Shown: positions 44,547 through 57,590, numbered from the stretch's first letter. The stretch is DNA of 64,000 nucleotides from Dichetophora obliterata (GCA_963920525.1 OY986438.1:121270420-121334419); one strand, 5' to 3'. Notes: a model not told the origin generated them from the sequence alone. Translations and numbers: made by a program.

Positions 44547-45521
44547 CAAAGGTTGGGAAACCCCCTTCAACAGATACACAATTTTTAAAAAAACTTTGCA
44601 CATTCAGCCTAGATCTGAGGGCACAGCAAAATTCTTAGCCTATTTATCTAATATTACCTATTTCTCACGAAAACATTGACGATAATAGTAACGATAATCT
44701 CCAATCAGAATTTTCTATAAAAATATTTCTATCATGTTGTGTGCGTGAATTGCGCACAATGACAAATATAAGCCTTTAAACTAAAGAAAATGTTACATTT
44801 TTTAAAAAATGCAAAAACTACAAAATATTAAAAATTCATGTGTTGATAATTTAGAAATTGCAAAGTGTTAAGAAAGAAAAAATAAAATTAAAAATATATG
44901 CGCCATAGTATTACAGAAATCTACTTCTGGGGTCAGCGGGGATTATTTTGTCATCAAAGCAGATATTTGTAAAATAAATCTTTTACCTAAGCCAAATTGA
45001 CGCATTTTAATGTTTAGTTATTTTCCATAACATTACTTCATGATTTTGCTTTGCCATACTAAGCACAAAGTGTGGAAAACGTGAAAAATAATCTACGCAA
45101 TGATATTTGTGTATGTTGTTTTTATTCTTTGGTGTCTTACGTTTACAAAACAAAACAAAAAAATATAAAAAAATTGAAAAATAAAAATAAAAAAAGGCAA
45201 AAAACAAGTATCCGCAGAAAACAAGGTTGTGAATTAAAAAGAAAAATAAAAACAACAGTCTTTGTTGGTATCTTCTACATGTATAGTTTATATGCATGTA
45301 TGTAGACGACCTGAAGCATACATAGTTAAACCCTACTTAGATAAGACATGCACAAAAAGAGTAAATTCACAATTGTGTGTGAGAGAGAGTGAGAGAGTTT
45401 AAAAGCAAATAAATAGTTTACCTGAGAAAAGTACAATTTTAAACGGTTCATCGTTATATTAGAGCTCAAGTCTGTCTTAACAATAAAGGTCTTAATTTAT
45501 TTACATACAAAGTTACACTCA

Positions 45522-45725
45522 TAGTAGAACAAGAAAGGGTAGTGTTGAGGCGGAATGTGCTCTCTTTCTTAGTGACCATAACTGTCAAACTCAGCCATTT
45601 TGGTATTTTTGCTTTCATATTGCATTCTCATTGGTTGCAGATTTTGTATGAAATGTCAACTTCGTTTTGACAGTTTCGGTCACCGGCTCTCCGCCCTAAC
45701 ACTACCTTGTCTAATTTTACCATGA
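45522..45725. mobile_element. Short MITE of the GGTAGTGTT / TTTTACCATG type
   Basis: Left GGTAGTGTTGAGGCGGA and right TCCGCCCTAACACTACC are inverted. AACTGTCAAA and TTTGACAGTTT inside are also inverted. The right tip TTTTACCATG resembles the CATGGTA ends elsewhere. Confidence 0.55.
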
Positions 45726-46627
45726 TTACACTATTCGTTCAAACAATGAACGAAACGTTATCTCTTGGGTTTGTTTGGTGGTGTCGGTCAACATAACTAT
45801 TCTACTGCCTTATTATTCGGTTAAGTATAGTTATGTTTTGTAGTTATAGCTAACCAACGGTGCTCCCGTTTTTGTTTTTTTTTATCGTACTCTATCTTTC
45901 TCTCGCTCTCTCTCGGGCCAATGCCTATGCGGTTCTCTTCCAAGTCAATTTGACCTCGCAACTAGCAAGAAACCAATATTTAACACACTTGTATATTTTC
46001 ACGCTCTAATCACTAAAAGCCAGCAAGCGAAAAAATTATAAGCAGCAAGTAGGTTCTACAGGTTTTTACTGTGTTGGATAAATTTGCTCTTTTCTCGTAA
46101 AAAAATGTTTTGTTCCCGTTTTTAAGTACCATTAAGATGACAATTTTTTGGTATGTATAATGTTATTATTTATATTGCATATATATGCAAATATTAAATA
46201 TGCATATATATGCAAACTACATTATAAAAACATGACAAACGTTAAATTTTGGCATCTCATATAATTCGAGTTGTAAAATCATGTGTAAAAGAAAACCTAA
46301 TAGAAATCAATAAAACAAAAGTAGTTAGTAGCTGTTTTAACTGTGCAAAAAAGTAATAGTTTTTGCACGCTTCCAATCAGGGCTGCCAACCTTTTATTAG
46401 GTAAGACGTGCCATATTGAGGATAAAAAAGTGTTAAAAAGTGCCAAATAAAAAAAATTCAAGTGTCAAAAAAGGTACCAAATTTTTAAAAATTAAAGTGA
46501 GTTCATTTATTCCACTTATTTTATAAAAAACCCATAAAATAAACAATGCAATTTCAAAATGAACACATGTATATAAACAACAAAATTTTAAATAAATAAA
46601 AAGCATAACTTCAGAACATTAATATTA

Positions 46628-46808
46628 CGTTTACATTGGACCAAATGACTCATTTGAAATGCGTCATTCAAAAGTGTTTACTGTTGTAGTATCGTGTAAA
46701 CACCCTACAACTTTAAAGTCGAAAGTTGAGTTATCAAACCAGGGATGCTATAATTAGGGCACTTTTGAATGACTCATTTCAAATGAGTCATTTGGTCCAA
46801 TGTAAACG
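46628..46808. mobile_element. 181-bp MITE carrying AP-1-like sites
   Basis: The inverted arms of about 50 bp start CGTTTACATTGGACCAAATG and differ at about one base, flanked by TA (46626-46627, 46809-46810). The arms contain TGACTCA twice and TGAGTCA once, plus a mutated TGCGTCA in the fourth position. Its low divergence suggests recent insertion. Confidence 0.8.
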
Positions 46809-47379
46809 TAGTAGTATATAAAAAAATATTCACAGAAAGAATTTTCACATTATATTTTTGTACATATTGAATTTTTTTTATCATATCTTTATGCAGTTTA
46901 TAATTTAAGTAACCTTTATTTCAATTTGACACAAGGCATAGAATTAAGCACATCGAAAATAATAGAATTTCTCAACTTGATTTTAATTAAATTCATGACT
47001 GGCACCTCTTTCAACATCAGCATTTGAGTAAGGGAGAGAAAGTATATTTAGAGCGAAATTACAAATGCTTTTGAAGGAATTATTACTTGTTTTTATTAAT
47101 CATCATTATTATTATTGATTTAGAATTCATCATAACAATCTTTAAGTATGCCTGTAGTGGAATTCTCAAAAATTTAACGATAATAATAGTAAATGACAGT
47201 TTTCGCTTACTAACGATAACGAAAATCGTCGTTAACGCGTTTGTGAATTCCATTACTGATCTTTCCCATTCAACTCGGTACCGATGAAAATATTGTTTGC
47301 TCACTTTTAACTTGGAAACACAAGAACCAAGTTGCTTAATCAAAACTGGAGATGAGTCAATATTTTGGTAACAGTGATT

Positions 47380-47580
47380 TTGTCACTGCTACTCAAAAGT
47401 AGCGATCACAGTCTGCTACTAAAATATTTCAATCACAGTGATTGCTATTAACTACTATATTTATTTAATTTTTACAGTAGCACTGTGATTCCTGAAAGCT
47501 TTGAGTATGAAATATGTTTTGTTCCTTTTATTTCTCTTTCACAAAATCACAGTAGCAGTGATTTCTATTTGATTTTAATA
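47380..47580. repeat. Inverted repeats of ATCACAGTAGCAGTGATT
   Basis: CACAGTGATT, CACTGCTACT and CAGTAGCAGTGATTT words recur in both orientations. No boundaries defined. Confidence 0.5.
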
Positions 47581-49199
47581 TACGTTAACTAATGTGTTCT
47601 ATTTTAGTCGTGCGGCTAGTTTTGGTGTTCATTTGCAATTCTGAGTTCTGCGAGAACTTTTCAAGTTATTTAAATGAACGTTAAAAATGAAAAGTATTAA
47701 AAATATATATAAATACTAGCTGATATATATAAATACCCGGTGTTAATGGAGAAGCTATATATCTTTACTCCAAATGTTTGACCTTTTTTGTCATCGCCAA
47801 ACATACTAAGGTCCTCAGATTCTTTAAACGCATTAAATGTTTAAGGTAAATTATTGCAATTTGTTAATTGCATTCCTTTGTGGTAAGCAACATTCTTGGT
47901 TTAGATATCTTTTATTAGATTAAATTAGATTAGATTATTAAATTTTGTTTTCTATAGGAACATGCAAGTTGCTTAAAATTTCCAAGAAATTGACACCACA
48001 AAAACTTCGTACCTGAAACACACAAAGAGTTTTTAGTACTGATTTTATTTTTTTGGTGAAATAGAATAAAAAATCAACCAAAATGAAAGTGCTGGCATTA
48101 AAAGTGAATAACTCGGTCATGTTACGAGGAATTGCATTAATTTTTTTTTTAAATTTTGATTAATTTTCCGTCCAATCGTGTTTCAATCTTTTTCATTTTC
48201 GTTTCCCTTCTAATTTTTATAATTTAAAAAAAAAACTTTAACGAATTTGTTTATTTCGCAAAAAGCTTTGGTAAAAATGTTTGTTGTTGAAAAAATATTC
48301 AAAACCAAAAATGGCTTTTTTAATGTTCTTTCATATGGTATGCATAAGTGTAGGATTGATTGAAAGTTTCTATCGTAAAAATTCGTGAACGGAACATCAG
48401 GAGGACTTCAGTGACAAAGCTATGTAAAGAAAAATTTTTATATAAAGATTATCATATCAATTTTTTAAAAAAATGGACTTGCCCACTTTCAAAATAAACG
48501 GCTCATATAATAATTGGCCAGTGTTTGACCAATTTCCTATATTTTTAAAACCGATACCGGTGCAAATTCTTGAAACTGATGTTGATTCTATAATTTTGAT
48601 ATTTAGCTTTTCCGTCCGCTTTGGTCAAGTCTGCATTTGGGCAAATGTATTGGAAGCCTTTCGATAAGTTGCTTATTCAGCCGATTGACTTTTTTGTCAC
48701 TAATTTTATGTTGTTATTTTTCCTGCTCTGTCTAAAAAAACCATTCGAAATAAGACGCAGCAACAAAAAAACAGCATAAAACAATTGCAAAAAAGTCGAA
48801 ACAAGCTGAAACAGCAAGTGACTTAAAGCGACTTACAGTGGCGTTTCAGCATCGTTTTCCGCAATTTCGTCTCTAGAAAACAAAAAACACACGAAATCAC
48901 GTGACTTATTTAATGCTTCGATTGCAAAGTAAAAAAAAAAAAAGTAATACATATACAAACTCAAAATAGTCAAAAACAATCTGCAACAAGTCATCGACTT
49001 AAAGTGACTTAAAGCGACTTATTTTCGGTATTATTTCAGTATTATTTCTTCGCATTTTTGTCTCTTCACTTGTCCGCTGGTTTGAGGAAAGCAAAAAGCA
49101 CATAAGAAATCATGTCACTTTTTGATGCTTTGATTGCAAAAATAAACAAAAAGATAATATATAAACGTAATATATACAAACAAACCCAAAGTAGTCAAA

Positions 49200-49972
49200 A
49201 ATCATCTGTAAGCGCGCACTATACGCACTACCACTACCACTATCGGCTCGACAAAGCAACAAGTTGCAACTATAATCTTAATCGCCCTAAGGGCGCGCTA
49301 TGGTGCCGATTTAGGGAGAGTTTATAGTACCGACTTACCACCGAACCGAGCAGAGCTGAAACTCAAAAATGCATTAAGTCAAAAGAGAAGCATAACTTGC
49401 GTTCTCTATTGCTTACATACGTTTTTGAGTTTCAGCTGGGATCGGCAAAGCAACAAGTCGCCACTATAAACGCGCCCTTACGACCGAACCGAGCCGAGCT
49501 GAACCTCAAAAATGCATTGGGGCAAAAGAAATGCATAACTTGCGTTCTATATTGCTCTCATGCATTTTTGAGATTCAGCTCGGCTCGGCAAAGCAACAAG
49601 TTGAGCTAATTCGTGCATAAAGTTTATAGCTTAAGCAAGTAAAATGGAGATATAAGCGCTGAAAAGCATTTAAAAAGTAGCTTTATGCTTGCACTACGAA
49701 TACTTTGAGATTTTTCCATGTGATTATACACAAAGCTTTTTTTAGCTAAACCTCTCGGCTAAGCAAAAAGCGTTCACTATGAAATCGGCCTAAAGCTATT
49801 TTTTAAAAGCTTTTCAGCGCTTATATCATCACCTCGCTTGTTTACACTATAAACTATAAACACCAATAAGTTCAAGAAATTACTTTGTGAAGCGTTGAAT
49901 AAGCGTTTCCTATGATAAAAAAGCTCGACAAAGCAGCTTTATGAATCAGCTTCAGCCATTATGAACGCGGTC
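49200..49972. mobile_element. Cluster of nested and partial GGGCGCG / GGCCGCG MITEs
   Basis: Hairpin units of CCGAGCCGAGCTGAA.CTCAAA, followed by AATGCATT.GGGCAAAAGA and its inverted copy, appear at about 49337-49480 and 49490-49600, with GGGCGCG ends next to TAA/TTA (49294, 49468). A right-end fragment of the GGCCGCG family ends at 49789 (ATCGGCC then TAA). A reversed fragment fills 49793-49972, ending GAACGCGGTC. Confidence 0.6.
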
Positions 49973-49975
49973 TAA

Positions 49976-50741
49976 GGCCGCGTTCATAGTAAACGCTTTG
50001 GCTGAAGCTGATGCATAAAGCTGCTTTGTCAAGCTTTTTTTGATCATAGTGAACGCTTATTGAACGCTGCATAAAGTAGCTTATTGAGCTTATTGGTGTT
50101 CATAGTGCGCGCTTTATGCTTATGGCTGATATGCTTTGTTTTCATTTGTCTCTTTGGAAAATAATGCCCTCAATTGCGTTTTGCAAAGTAAATTTTTTTG
50201 TTTAATGAGTATGTAGATTCGCGATGATCACCAATGAAAGATCAAACCAATAACAAACAAAAGTTCAAAGGAACTTGAAAACACAAAGCATAACAACGGT
50301 GGAAAGTTCAGCACAAAAAGTACCCAAGAAGAAAGCAAGAACAACGAAAACTATGTAAACAAACGAGATAGAATACACAAGCGCATACAACTGAAAAGCA
50401 CAACAAAAGGACCACAAAGCAACAACACAACAACTACACAACAACGGTTAAAACTTCAGCACAAAAAAATCAACGAAAATATTGTTAACAGGCAAAATAG
50501 ATAAACATGTGCCGAATAGCATTTTAAAAATGCTCTACAACAAAGCATAAAAAACTAAATTATTTTTCTGTGTGAGCAAGCGAGATGGAAAGATAAGCGC
50601 TGAAAAGCATTTGAAATTAAGCTTTATGCTAGCTTTATGCTGTTACTATGAACGCTTTGAGCTTTTTCCATATGATTATACACAAAGCGTTTTTCAGCTA
50701 AACCTCTCGGCTATGCTAAAAGCGTTACTATGAACGCGGCC
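49976..50741 (+). mobile_element. GGCCGCGTTCATAGT Harbinger-type MITE, copy B
   Basis: Full-length relative of copy A (766 bp), same orientation, TAA on both sides (49973-49975, 50742-50744). The left TAA is shared with the adjoining partial copy. Differences from copy A are scattered substitutions and small indels. Confidence 0.8.
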
Positions 50742-52449
50742 TAAGTCAATGTTGCCAGGGGTCTTGATCTGTAATGCGATTCGAAAGCGAAATCTCACAC
50801 TTGCTTTTACTAAGTTTTCTTTGAAAGCAAATATATGCAAAAAGCAGTATCAAATTTCTTTAATTATTAATGTATTATAAATTGGTAGACTTCTTATTTA
50901 AAAAGGTCTTTCACATTTCATGACAATTTTGATTTGTAAAGCATTTTCATGTGGACGACGATTTCATGTGTAGTTTTAACAATAACACAGGTGAATAAAT
51001 AAAGTGGTCATGATGACTCTCGAACTTATCTTCTGCATAGAGTGTAAAACCGAGATCAGAATTTAGAAATTACGTCAGTATTTTGAAATATATGACTTAA
51101 GATGTATACTCTGAAAATGTCTTTTTTGGTATACTTTGAAGTTGGGGTGCTTTAGAGAATTCAACCTCAAATTACATACTTAAATATTTAGAAGTGGTGG
51201 TACAGTTGTAACCTCAGTTTCGGGTTTTCTGAAGCGAATTATTTAAGTCCCAACTTCTCAAAAAATTTTTTTTGTTATTATGTATAGTGAAATCGCTAAA
51301 ATCCATAGTAACTAATGAATGACCCATTGCTATAGTATTGGCCAGTAGCCCGAATACAATTTCTATGTGAGACAGAATAATTGTTCAATTGAATTGTAAA
51401 GCTTCAGCGTTCCACTGTCACACTAAACACACCAAATCAGCTTGCACACAAGCTCATGTTTGTTTCTCAAACAAAACAAAAAAACGAATACGAGAAAAAG
51501 ATAAAAAATAAGATCCAAAGCCGAGCATTACACAGTCGGATTGAGCATTCTTTTGACCAGCCAAGTATGTATGTATTATTTTCATTCAAAAATCTTCACG
51601 AGATATTTTTTAGCCAGTGTGGCTTTTGTCGGTTGAAAAGAGAAATAGAAGCGACTTTGAAACGGCACAACTGCAAGTTAAAATAAATTCTCTCACTTTT
51701 CATGGTTGCTTGCTTTTCTTTCTTATCACTTATTTTTACCTTTCTTTTTAACTTCTTAACAATTGTTTAAGATCCAAGTTAAACGCAACGAAGCTATTCG
51801 TAGTTGATGATTTCTTTTAATATGATTTTCGCTGCCAGCAACTTAACAAAGCCAGTCTGACTAATTCAAAGACCGGATATACGACGATAAGCAGTTGAAT
51901 AAGTTTTAGCTACTTGTTGATTACTACTTAGAGTTGTTATTACTACTTGTTGAAAACAGCTTAGTTTTTTGAAAGTTTGTGTAAATTAGCTGAATTGAGA
52001 TTTTTCAAAATGTAAGGCTTGTTGCAAAAAGATGTTTTACTTACTACTTACTAACTATAATAAATTTACTATGCGCTATAATAGTACAAAAACTTTCGAT
52101 GAAATATGCTTTGAGGATATGTTACTTATATTGTACTGTTACTTGAAATGCACCACTTATGTTGGTGGGAAAAATATTCCGTCTGCCTTATGAAGGGTTA
52201 AAGTTTCGTACAAAATTAAATTTTGTATGAAAAAGTAGCAGAAAGAAACTTAAAACACATGAGTTGTTCTTAATCTTTCGAAAAGATCCGCAATCTTATC
52301 AGCGGATGTTGGTTCTGTATTACGTAATAAATCGTTTGAAAAGTCATTTTTTTTTAAAGTCCAAAAATGGTTAAAAAATACTGAAAAATGGAAACGTTCT
52401 TTGTCTTATTTATAGCATTTTGTGTTTTATAAATTTTTTTGAATATGAG

Positions 52450-52770
52450 CAATTTAGATCAAGTAAGTTCTTAAGAAGGCAACAACAACCCTGTACAGCA
52501 TGAAACAAAGATATTAGTAGTTTTTTGTATCATGCCTGTACAGAGTCAATCGCACAGCAGGCAGACTGTTTCGAAATCCGTTCCATTTTCAGTAGTCTTG
52601 AGTGATTCAGCTGTGACCAACCCATTGTTTAAGTTTTATATGATTTGACACTTGTTCGAATAAACTCGTCTGAAGCATATGACGTTAAAGCAAAGGTATT
52701 TTAATTTTTAGGTCAAGCCTGAAACTTTACCAGTGATTTTGTCTGTTCTATTTTAAAATCATGTAAAAGA
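52450..52770 (+). mobile_element. GGCAACAACA foldback family, left part
   Basis: TTTAGATCAAGTAAGTTCTT then AAGAAGGCAACAACAACCC, then GCAGGCAGACTGTTTCG, CAGTAGTCTTGAGTGATTCA and CTGTGACCAACCCATTGTTT as in the other copies. The right arm could not be found. It ends near GTCAAGCCTGAAAC. Confidence 0.6.
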
Positions 52771-53095
52771 TCAAAGAATAGATCACAATTATCACAAATA
52801 AAATGTTTTTTTTCGAATAAAACCACTAAAAAGTTTTTTTAGAAAAAAAAAAACTTTCAAAACAAAATTCTTCAGTGAACTAAAGTTGATTTCATCTGAT
52901 GAATTGTAAATAACAATATTCAAAACTTAAACATATATTAAAAATTAAAATAACTAGACAAGTTATACATATTTGTTTTCAAATACTACCTTTTACACTA
53001 TGCAACAAATGAAATTAAAATTTTTACACTGAAAACCAAGTTCTTGCAGTTGAAATTTGAATTTAATCTAACTCGTTTATGTTTGATGTCTGTAA

Positions 53096-53912
53096 GGCCG
53101 CGTTCATAGTAAACGCTTTTAGCTTAGCCGAGAGGTTTTGCTGAAAAACGCTTTGTGTATAATCATATGGAAAAAGCTCAAAGTGTTCATAGTGCCAGCA
53201 TAAGGCCGCGTTCATAGTGGACGCTTTGGCTGAAGCTGATGCATAAAGTTGCTTTGTCGAGCTTTTTTTGTTCATAGTGAACGCTTATTCAACGCTGCAC
53301 AAATTAGCTTATTGAGCTCAGTGCGCACTTTATACTTGTGGCTGACTGATGCTTTGTGTGTATTTTTTTTCTTTGGAAAATAATGCCGTCAAGTGTGTTT
53401 TGCAAAGTATGTAAGTGAAAGATTTTTTGTTTAATGAGTATGTAGATTCACGATGATCACCAACGAAAGATCACCAATAACAAACAAAAGCTCAAAGGAA
53501 CTTGAAAACGCAAAGCATAACAACGGTGGAAAGTTCAGCACAAAAAGTACCCAAAAAGTATACAAGAACAACGAAAACAATGTTAACACACGAGATAGAA
53601 TACACAAGTGCAAAAAACTGAAAAACACCACAAAACGAAACAATAACGACACAACGGTTAAAACTTCAGCAAAAAAAATATCCAACAAATAAAACAAAAT
53701 CAACGAAAATATTGTTAACAGGCAAAATAGATAAAACTAAACAAAAAAATTTAAACTATGAGATCAAGCAAGAATAAAGCGCCGAATAGCATTTTAAAAA
53801 TGCTCTACAATAAAGCATAAAAAACAAAATTATTTTGCTGTGTCAGCAAGCGAGATGGAGATATAAGCGCTGAAAAGCATTTGAGAAGAAGCTTAATGTT
53901 GCTGCCGCGGCC
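53096..53912 (+). mobile_element. GGCCGCG MITE, rearranged copy C
   Basis: TAA flanks at 53093-53095 and 53913-53915. The first 105 bp (53096-53200) are the element's right end in reverse orientation. After another TAA (53201-53203) a normal left end begins at 53204, and the body runs to 53912, where the right end is reduced to GCCGCGGCC. Confidence 0.7.
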
Positions 53913-54164
53913 TAAGTGCGTTGAATGATATTTTAATGGTGTTTGTGAAAGTTATAAATCGAGCGGATCATATTTGTGTTAGACGCAGTCAAAACTTTTG
54001 TTCCAAAAGGTTTTACGGAGTATTTTTGATGTGGTGGTAAAGTGATATTTTAACATACAAATTGACTATAATATTTAATTGTACGCCATAAAACTAAATA
54101 CTTATATTAAAATATTGTATTACTCATAATTCATATGGATTTCGAATATCTTTCGGCCAGACAT

Positions 54165-54720
54165 GGGTAACTCAAGCACTACTGTAGCAGCGAAATGCGT
54201 TAACACAATTGCGCCATGGAATAGTTTAAAATGCTTTGATTTCTGTATCAACATGATTTTGGTCAAAGCAGTGGGTTTTCGGTTGGACCCAACCCTTTCA
54301 GCGTGGTGTAAAAGTAATAAAGCGTGCTCGACGACGGACGCAGTAAACGATTTGGGTCCAAAAAGCTTTACGAAATATTTTTCAAGTGCTCATGAAGTGG
54401 TAACTTGCCATCCAAAAGTAAGAGTGTAGTTACTTTTATCCTATCGTTAACTGTAGATGACATGATGATATGATAGACATGGGAAACGCTTCAAACAATT
54501 CAATATTGTTATGAGTTCACCAACTCAAGCGCATTTATCAGCGAAATGAGTTAACACAATTTTGTTATTAAGTAGTATGAAATGCCATGATTTCTGTATT
54601 AACATGATTTTAATCAACGCAGTAAGATTTTGAGTTAGAAAGCGCGTTGAGCAGCACCACATTTTTTGAGTGTAATGAGTTGGTTAGCACATTGAGTTAC
54701 ATTGAGTTAACAAATTAAAT
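54165..54720 (+). repeat. Diverged direct repeat, about 345 bp apart
   Basis: CTCAAGC.C..TAGCAGCGAAATG, GTTAACACAATT, GATTTCTGTAT.AACATGATT and CAAAGCAGTGGGTTTT-like words occur near 54170-54285 and again near 54515-54630. The 88-codon open frame over the first copy has no recognisable domain. Confidence 0.55.
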
Positions 54721-54734
54721 CAAAATCCAGTAGC

Positions 54735-54874
54735 AATGGGCCTTAGTAATAAACATTTTAAATTCGACTCCAAATTTAGTGTAGGCTTTTTTGAAATTAT
54801 TTCTATAGAATTTTGTCAAAAAGTTTACACTAAATTTAGAGTCGACTTAAAAATGTTTATTACTAAGGCCCATT
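54735..54874. mobile_element. 140-bp MITE with ATGGGCCTTAGTAATAAAC ends
   Basis: The arms of about 55 bp (ATGGGCCTTAGTAATAAACA, then CGACTC.AAATTTAGTGTA) are inverted with few differences around a 25-30 bp loop. The same ATGGGCC terminus is seen at 29577. Short open frames here are by-products. Confidence 0.7.
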
Positions 54875-54879
54875 ATGTT

Positions 54880-56400
54880 TCATCAAAATTTGTTGTGCAA
54901 TTTGCTATTGTTGCAAATAAACGATTTTCATAAACTACTAAAAAAAATAAGCTTTAACTTAAATCATTGTAATCTGTAGTAATAAAACTCATTTTCTGTT
55001 TGGTTGTTTGGCCTTTATACAATATACTAAATCTTAACGGATTTCGCTCAAATTTTGTATACATATTATATTTAGTGCATCCTAGATTAAATGGTTACAT
55101 ACTTAGTTTTTACCACGCCCCTTAAATTTTTTTACTAACGGTTATGTTGTAATAATACTTTTTACTATTGGATTTTTTCGTCAATTTAATTTTACAATTT
55201 TTTTGTTATTTTGACACTAAAAACACTTACATATCTTCAAAATTGTAGACATTTTTAGTACACCGACTTTTTTGTAAAACATCGTTGCCTAAGAATGAGA
55301 AAAAAAATGACATTAAAATCAAAACTTTGACTTTCGATTCAAATATCTTTACATTTAATTTACATTTTTTTGTTCAAAAGTTCAATAAAAGTACTTTACA
55401 CAAATAGTTTGAACTGTACATATATATTAATCTTGTTTTCAAAAAGTATTAACTTTTAACTCAAAAAATTACTCAAAAATAGTTTTTGTTGTAAAAATAA
55501 ATCAAGAAAGAATTGCACAACCTACTACCTTTCAAATGACATAGCATTTATTTGCAAAAATGCTTCCAGCTAAAGCTTAGTATGCTGTAGAAAAGAAAAA
55601 AAATTTCCATAAGAAATACATTGAGATTTTTGACAACAAACAGTCAGCGATATTTTTTTTCGTCAGCTAGTACGCTGTAGAAGCGAAAATTATTGCTATG
55701 CTGCCAAATTTCCATTTGTGAGTAGAGAGTTGAAATATCAAAATTTCGGTGACGATTATACGCCCGTACATTTAATTGGCGCGAAAGTTTGCCATTCAAC
55801 AATAAAAAAATAAGCAGTAAGTATGTTTGAGGGTTGAATTTGTTAGTCAACAAATTTATTGTTGCATTTATATAGTTTATTAATGTGTAGTCTTGTTTTT
55901 ATAGGATATAAAATTGCAGTAATAAAAATATGAATCTGTCAACCAGAACAGCAAGTGCTTTTTTTCTACACAAAAATTTTGACTACACCAAAATTTCGCG
56001 TGTAGAGTTATATGCCCAAAAATTTTCGTTCCTACAGCATACTAAGCTTAAGCGCAAAAATTATTTTACTGTTTTTGTCATCAAAACAACAAGGTAACAC
56101 CCACCCCCTCTGATTTTTTGGCGAATTAATATTTTTTACAAAAAATTCAAGTCTCAAAAATAATTTATGTGAAAAAATTACCCCAATATCTCTTTCCAAT
56201 CAAAAAGTTATGGCTAAAAATCTATTTTTTCATACCATTTCAAAACGCATTTCGACGGAGACGTACCCGTCTTACAATTATTTTTAAAAGTTTTCCAAGG
56301 ATGCAGTCTTTTGTCGATGTTTTGATTATGTATGTAAATATATTTTTGAGAGAACACAATCATATTTTTTTAGGTTTATTTAAAATAAAGCTGAGCTAAA
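54880..56400. repeat. AT-rich dispersed repeat with GCTTAGTATGCTGTAG pair
   Basis: GCTTAGTATGCTGTAG near 55576 is inverted near 56034. Flanking sequence (GAAATGACATAGCATTTAT-type, and CAATATCTCTTTCCAATCAA) resembles, in reverse, DNA at about 25.0-25.2 kb and 5.4-5.5 kb. No coding. Confidence 0.45.
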
Positions 56401-56710
56401 CCATACATTTTTATGTAGTATGTTGTACCCGTTGCTGTGATAAGTTACGATACCATTTCTTTCATTTACCCTTGTTTCACAGACACTTTTCAATACGTAT
56501 TCTTACACTTAAAAAAATTTGTAATTAAAAATTATTAATAACTGCCTCCATTCTACGAATTTCGTAGTTTTTAGCCAAGAATAGTTTTCATCGAATGGAC
56601 GTTATTTGATACATATAACCAATATCTTATTCGTATTCGTACAAAAACATATGCATATTGTACGAATACAGTTGTTACATTTACGAGTGATACTAATACC
56701 TAATAACGAA

Positions 56711-56794
56711 AAAAAATTCTGTCTGAGCTGGGCTTTGAACCACGGTTCTTTAGCTTACGGGCCACGTACTCTTCCAGTAGGCTACGGCCACCTT
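56711..56794 (-). mobile_element. tRNA-like head of the SINE at 7230
   Basis: Read on the minus strand it aligns to 7230-7315: GTGGCC..AAGC.AA.GAACC, GGTTCAAAGCCC (B-box-like) and AGCTCAGACAGAAT. The SINE body is missing. Confidence 0.6.
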
Positions 56795-56940
56795 GCAATC
56801 ATACATTTCCTTCTATTCGGTATTTGTTCAACAAACCAGGCTGAACGATTTCGGCTGTAAATGATTTTAACTAAACTAAAATTTCATATATTCTATGAAT
56901 TATGCGTACGGTCAACCTATGAATGATTTTTATATACTAA

Positions 56941-57590
56941 CTAGCTGAACCCGGTGTGCTTCGCTACTCCCCTCGTTATAAAATAAAATTAAAAGTATTA
57001 GATTATTGGTAGTTAAACGAGCTATAGGTCAGATTTTTTTCTTAATTTATTTAATATAAATTTAAATTCTTATATTAAATAAATTAAGAAAAAAATCTGA
57101 CCTATAGCTCGTTTAACTACCAATAATCTAATATAAAAAAGGTCAAAAATTAAATAAATTAAAAGTATTTATATATTTTTCACGCCATCGAATTTTCGAA
57201 ATAAGTCCACCCAGCGCCACCTACCGTGTCCATTTATACACAAATTATTTTCTTATGATCAAACAAACATACATTCTGAATTTAAGTTAAATTGGTCCAT
57301 AAATTCAAATTTTCGATATAAGTCCACCCCAGCGCCACCTATCGGGTCCATTTATACACAAATTATTTTCTTATGATCAAACAAACATACATTCTGAATT
57401 TCAGTTAAATTGGTCCATAAATTCAAATTTTCGATATAAGTCCACCCCAGCGCCACCTATCGGGCGCCTATGTTGTTACCCACCGTACCAAGATGAACAT
57501 TACCTGAAAATTTCATCAAAATCGGCCCAGCCGTTTTGGAGTCCATACGTTACATACATACACACATCCTATTTTATATATATAGATATT
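56941..57590 (+). repeat. Dispersed repeat with AACCCGGTGTGCTTCG start and ATCGGCCCAGCCGTTTTGGA end
   Basis: It begins CTAGCTGAACCCGGTGTGCT and ends with ATCGGCCCAGCCGTTTTGGA, GTCCATACG, ACATACATACACACATCC and TATATATATAGAT, a boundary pair seen in many insect intergenic repeats. Internally a unit of about 115 bp (AGTCCACCCCAGCGCCACCT to ATTCAAATTTTCGATATA) is tandemly repeated about 2.3 times at 57200-57470. A perfect palindrome occupies 56996-57133. Confidence 0.6.
56996..57133. repeat. Perfect inverted repeat, 64-bp arms, 10-bp loop
   Basis: 56996-57059 and 57070-57133 are exact reverse complements by direct comparison. The loop is ATTTAAATTC. The arms start TATTAGATTATTGGTAGTTA. No target duplication of transposon type. 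Confidence 0.85.

Noticed and set aside
53431..53703. 90-codon minus-strand hydrophobic frame resembling a membrane protein
   Set aside because: It lies inside a GGCCGCG MITE; the hydrophobicity comes from A-rich DNA read in reverse.
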